Shown: piece by piece, positions 4,663-7,222 of the stretch
Layout of the letters: every line of letters starts with the position of its first letter
Position numbering within the stretch: the stretch's first letter is position 1
Source: JAWLGW01 sp964569055
GTDB lineage: Bacteria > Planctomycetota > J058
Reading direction: 5' to 3'
NCBI GenBank assembly: GCA_964569055.1
Contig: CAZMSZ010000378.1
Location: forward strand, 1 to 7,222
DNA: 7,222 bases
Translations under genes and position numbers: made by a program
Notes under the pieces: model-generated
Databases searched by the model: none
Told to the model about the DNA's origin: nothing
What the model saw: the letters and a program-made list of their open reading frames with translations, nothing else

Positions 4663-7101
4663 TCACCCCCACCCGCGCGGCTCGACCTGCAGCGGCAGCT
4701 CCTGCTGGGCGAGCCAGGCCCGCCACGCCGCGGGGTCGTCGCCGCAGTCGACCCCGGTGATCGGCGTGAGGGCCTCGCTGGCGAGCGCGCGGTGCACCTG
4801 CAGGAACGGCGCCAGGATCGGCTCGAGCTCGCCCGGCTCGAGCCCGAGCGCCGCCGCGGCGCCCCGGCAGCGCTGCGCCAGGGCGTCGACGTCGAGCAGC
4901 TCCACGAGCGCCGCGACCACGTGGCGCGAGCGCGCCTCGACCAGGGCGGTGAACAGCACCCGGTCGATCGGACGGCGCGCCCCCGGGGGGCGCGGCTGGG
5001 GGACGTGCGCCAGGCGGAGCCGGACGCGCCCCAGCTCGAACGCCTCGCCCGGCTGGAGCAGGCCGAGGTCGCGCCGCTCGCCGCCGATCCGCACGCCCTG
5101 GCGGCTGCCGAGGTCGCGGAAGGCGTAGCGCCCCACCAGGCGATACAGCTGCACGTGGCGGCGCGAGACCGACAGGTCCTCGAGTACCACGTCGGCCTCG
5201 GTCGAGCGGCCGAGCACCCAGCGCTCGCGGTCGCTCAGCTCGACCTGGCGGGGCGGGCCCGCCTCGGGTGAGGCCACCAGCAGGCGCCCTTGCAGGCGCG
5301 GCCCGAGCGGCCGCACCTGCGGGCCGACCCGCTCGCCGGCCTCGAACCACCAGGCGAGCCAGTCCTCCAGGCGGTTGCCGAGGTTCTCGTGCGTGGCCTG
5401 GAACAGCCGGTCGGCCAGCCAGGCCACACGCTGGCGCCAGAGCGTGCGCGCGCGCGCGACGGCTCGCTCGAGGGTGGGGCCGCTCACCCCGATCGCCTCC
5501 AAGGTCGCGCGCGACTCGCGCAGCCCGAAGGCGCTGGTCGGCTCGTCGAGCGCCTCGAGGCAGCACAGGAACGCGAGCGGGTGCCCGGCGTCCTCGAGCG
5601 CCGCCACGAGCACCCCCGGGACCTCGCGCGGGGGCGCGGCGGGCGCGGCGTCCTCCGGCTCGAACGGCCCGTCGCTCTCGCCGGAGAGCGCGAGCGCCCC
5701 CAGGCCGTGCCCGCCGAGGTTCCCCTCGCGCAGTCGGTAGGCGCGCTCGGGCCCGAGCACGAGCAGGTCGCCGTCCTTGAGGATGACCTCGCCGCGGACC
5801 GTCTGGCCGTTGACCGTGACGCCGACGGGGTCGCTCGGACACAGGAGCACGCCGCCCGTGGCGGTCCGCTCGAGGGTCGCGAGGTGCACCGGCGCGCCGT
5901 CGTGGTCGAGGTGCACGTGGCAGTCGGCCGCGGCGCCGATCGTGTAGGCGGGGGCGCCGACCAGCGCGATCGGCTCGCCTTCGCCCTCGGGCTCGAGGCG
6001 CGGCACGTCGGGCAGCTCGCCGCGGAGCAGCCGGTCGAGGTCGCTCACCAGGGCGTGGGCGGTGGGTGTGCGGTGGCGCCGGTCGCGCTCGAGGAGCTGC
6101 TGGACGAGCTGACGCACGCCGACCGGCAGATCGGCGCGGATCCCTTCCAGGGGCGTGTACTCGCCCGACTGGATCCGGGCGGCGTACTCGGCGGGGGTCT
6201 TGCCGTGAAACGGAGTGCGCCCGGTCAGGAGCAGGTAGTAGATCACCCCCACCGCGAACAGGTCCGCGCGGTGGTCGACGATGTGGTCGCCCCACTGCTC
6301 GGGCGCGATGTAGGCCGGCGAGCCGAGGATCTGCCCGGCGCGCGAGGTGAACTCGTGGTCGACGAGCTTGGCGATCCCGAAGTCGCACAGCTTGAGGGTC
6401 CCGTCGCGCGCGACCAGGACGTTGTGCGGCTTCACGTCGCGGTGCACCACGCCCATGACGTGCGCCGCGGCGAGGGCCAGCGCGAGCTGGCGCACGGCGC
6501 GGGTGGCGCTCGGCCAGGCGAACACGCGCCGCTCCTCGAACAGCTGCTGCAGGGTCCGCCCCTCCACGAACTCCATGGCGAGGTAGTGGTAGCCCCCCGC
6601 CCGGCCGGCGTCGAACACCTGCACGATGTGCGGGCTGCGCAGGCTGCGCAGGATCTCGCCCTCCCGGGCGAAGCGCGCGATGTCGTCGGGGTCGCCGGCC
6701 GACGGGAGCAGCTTGATCACGAACCGCTCGCTGGGCGCGTCGTCGCGGTGGGCCAGGTAGACCTTGCCCATGGAGCCCTCGCCGATCTTGCGCGAGGTGA
6801 CGTAGGCGCCGAACCGCTGCCCTAGGAGCGGGTCGGTCGGGAGCGTGCGCCCGCCCGGGCGCTGCCCGCCGCCGAGCAGCCCCAGCAGCGCTCGGTACTG
6901 CCCCTCGCGCAGGAGCCCGCCGCGGAGCGTCGCCGCGAGGAACCCCTCGAGCTCGTCCTCGTCGTCGACCGTCCCCAGCCCGGGCGGCCGCGCGCGCCAG
7001 GCCTCGACCAGGCGGGCCACCTCCTCGGGCGGAGCCAGCTCGAGCTGCACGATCGTGCGGGCCGCGTGCTCCACGGGGTCGTGCGGCGGGTCGGAGGGCA
7101 T
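4663..7101 (-). CDS. Soluble Hanks-type Ser/Thr protein kinase with two FHA-type domains
   Basis: This 812-residue kinase should phosphorylate Ser/Thr on proteins in the cytoplasm; no membrane helix is visible. Residues 1-90 are a helical, acidic N-terminal module. The catalytic domain (about 98-358) is complete: glycine loop GEGSMGKVY (107-115), ATP lysine Lys130 in VIK, HRDVKPHN (220-227) with catalytic Asp222, DFG (240-242), Thr252/Ser253 in the activation segment, GSPAYIAPE (260-268). It is an RD kinase, so activation-loop phosphorylation is expected. Residues 378-457 look like a degenerate FHA domain: TIG replaces the usual GR and no SxxH is present, but VNG and the closing strands remain. 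Residues 493-600 are an unassigned helical region. Residues 617-698 are a canonical FHA phosphothreonine-binding domain (GRS 631-633, SRRH 646-649, DLGSRQG 663-669). The C-terminus (710-798) ends in ITGVDCGDDPAAWRAWL, like the end of some bacterial HEAT-repeat proteins. No strong Shine-Dalgarno precedes the ATG. The frame stays open upstream to the window edge, but no other ATG, GTG or TTG is available there. Confidence 0.93.
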   Translation of the reverse strand: MPSDPPHDPVEHAARTIVQLELAPPEEVARLVEAWRARPPGLGTVDDEDELEGFLAATLRGGLLREGQYRALLGLLGGGQRPGGRTLPTDPLLGQRFGAYVTSRKIGEGSMGKVYLAHRDDAPSERFVIKLLPSAGDPDDIARFAREGEILRSLRSPHIVQVFDAGRAGGYHYLAMEFVEGRTLQQLFEERRVFAWPSATRAVRQLALALAAAHVMGVVHRDVKPHNVLVARDGTLKLCDFGIAKLVDHEFTSRAGQILGSPAYIAPEQWGDHIVDHRADLFAVGVIYYLLLTGRTPFHGKTPAEYAARIQSGEYTPLEGIRADLPVGVRQLVQQLLERDRRHRTPTAHALVSDLDRLLRGELPDVPRLEPEGEGEPIALVGAPAYTIGAAADCHVHLDHDGAPVHLATLERTATGGVLLCPSDPVGVTVNGQTVRGEVILKDGDLLVLGPERAYRLREGNLGGHGLGALALSGESDGPFEPEDAAPAAPPREVPGVLVAALEDAGHPLAFLCCLEALDEPTSAFGLRESRATLEAIGVSGPTLERAVARARTLWRQRVAWLADRLFQATHENLGNRLEDWLAWWFEAGERVGPQVRPLGPRLQGRLLVASPEAGPPRQVELSDRERWVLGRSTEADVVLEDLSVSRRHVQLYRLVGRYAFRDLGSRQGVRIGGERRDLGLLQPGEAFELGRVRLRLAHVPQPRPPGARRPIDRVLFTALVEARSRHVVAALVELLDVDALAQRCRGAAAALGLEPGELEPILAPFLQVHRALASEALTPITGVDCGDDPAAWRAWLAQQELPLQVEPRGWG

Positions 7102-7127
7102 CTCGGGATGCTGCCAGCAGCCCGCGC

Positions 7128-7145
7128 CCCGCGCCAGAGCGCGGG
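7128..7145 (-). other. Perfect 7-bp GC hairpin upstream of the kinase gene
   Basis: CCCGCGC (7128-7134) and GCGCGGG (7139-7145) form a perfect stem with a four-base loop, 26 bases upstream of the kinase ATG. A second CCCGCGC at 7121-7127 could pair with the same right arm. If the transcript starts further upstream, the hairpin would lie in the kinase 5' leader and could affect ribosome access, which is notable because no good Shine-Dalgarno is present. It could equally terminate transcription arriving from the right, although no T-run follows on either strand. GC-rich palindromes also arise by chance at this base composition. Confidence 0.35.
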
Positions 7146-7160
7146 CCCGGGGATAGGGGA

Positions 7161-7222
7161 GTCCGAGTCCGACTCCGACTCCGACTCCGATTCCGATTCC
7201 GATTCCGATTCCGATTCCGATT
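7161..7222. repeat. Hexanucleotide tandem repeat (NTCCGA)n with variants in blocks, running off the window
   Basis: Ten complete units plus two bases are seen: GTCCGA twice (7161-7172), CTCCGA three times (7173-7190), TTCCGA five times (7191-7220), then TT at the edge. Only the first base of the unit varies, and its variants are sorted into contiguous blocks G-G-C-C-C-T-T-T-T-T. This is what repeated slippage after point changes would give. The true length is unknown because the array continues past the window. It begins 59 bases upstream of the kinase start codon. Being a multiple of three and free of stops, it is open on both strands, which is not evidence that it is translated. Confidence 0.95.

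Noticed and set aside
4589..6388. Second - strand frame of 599 codons overlapping the kinase
   Set aside because: Pro/Arg/Ala-rich off-frame reading of the kinase gene with no recognisable domain.
5290..6825. Long + strand open frame (511 codons) opposite the kinase gene
   Set aside because: It is the mirror of kinase codons, His/Val/Glu/Arg-rich without motifs. The - strand frame encodes complete kinase and FHA motifs.
7161..7222. CRISPR array or clustered operator sites
   Set aside because: The units are six bases, contiguous and without spacers, so it is a microsatellite.

Overview
The window is very GC-rich, with codons strongly biased to G/C in the third position. It holds five genes on the + strand that appear to form one transcription unit, and one large gene on the - strand that converges on them. 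The mix of a FHA-linked Hanks-type kinase, a rhomboid with a DUF6576-like tail, CsgG and LpoB relatives and hexanucleotide microsatellites between genes fits a high-GC Planctomycetota or Myxococcota-type genome. This is inferred from style only; there is no rRNA or marker gene to settle it.

Layout of the + strand: 10-990 is a rhomboid intramembrane serine protease. 1030-2139 is an exported protein with an STN/secretin-N-like domain followed by two copies of an unnamed beta-rich module. 2147-2848 is an exported, lysine-free, arginine-rich protein of unknown function. 2929-3900 is an exported CsgG-family protein with a FlgT-C-like tail and no lipobox. 3930-4529 is a LpoB-type lipoprotein. Gaps between these genes are 39, 7, 80 and 29 bases, and the last four genes have clear Shine-Dalgarno sequences 4-5 bases before their ATG. 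After 4529 comes a 133-base convergent gap with nested hairpins and short tandem repeats.

Layout of the - strand: 7101-4663 encodes a soluble Ser/Thr kinase with a complete catalytic motif set, a degenerate first FHA domain, a canonical second FHA domain, and a C-terminal motif resembling the end of some bacterial HEAT-repeat proteins. Upstream of it lie a 7-bp GC hairpin and a hexanucleotide repeat (NTCCGA, at least ten units) that runs off the window end. Its variants are sorted into blocks (G2, C3, T5).

How the genes may work together: four of the five + strand products are predicted to be exported and the fifth is a membrane protease. The CsgG and LpoB folds both belong to outer-membrane-associated scaffold, secretion and peptidoglycan-synthesis regulators. 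The likeliest reading is a cell-envelope assembly cluster next to a phospho-signalling kinase. The cluster contains no curli subunit, chaperone or flagellar gene, so the CsgG protein should not be called a curli exporter. The least familiar parts are the STN-plus-duplicated-module protein, the Arg-rich protein and the block-structured repeat beside the kinase.
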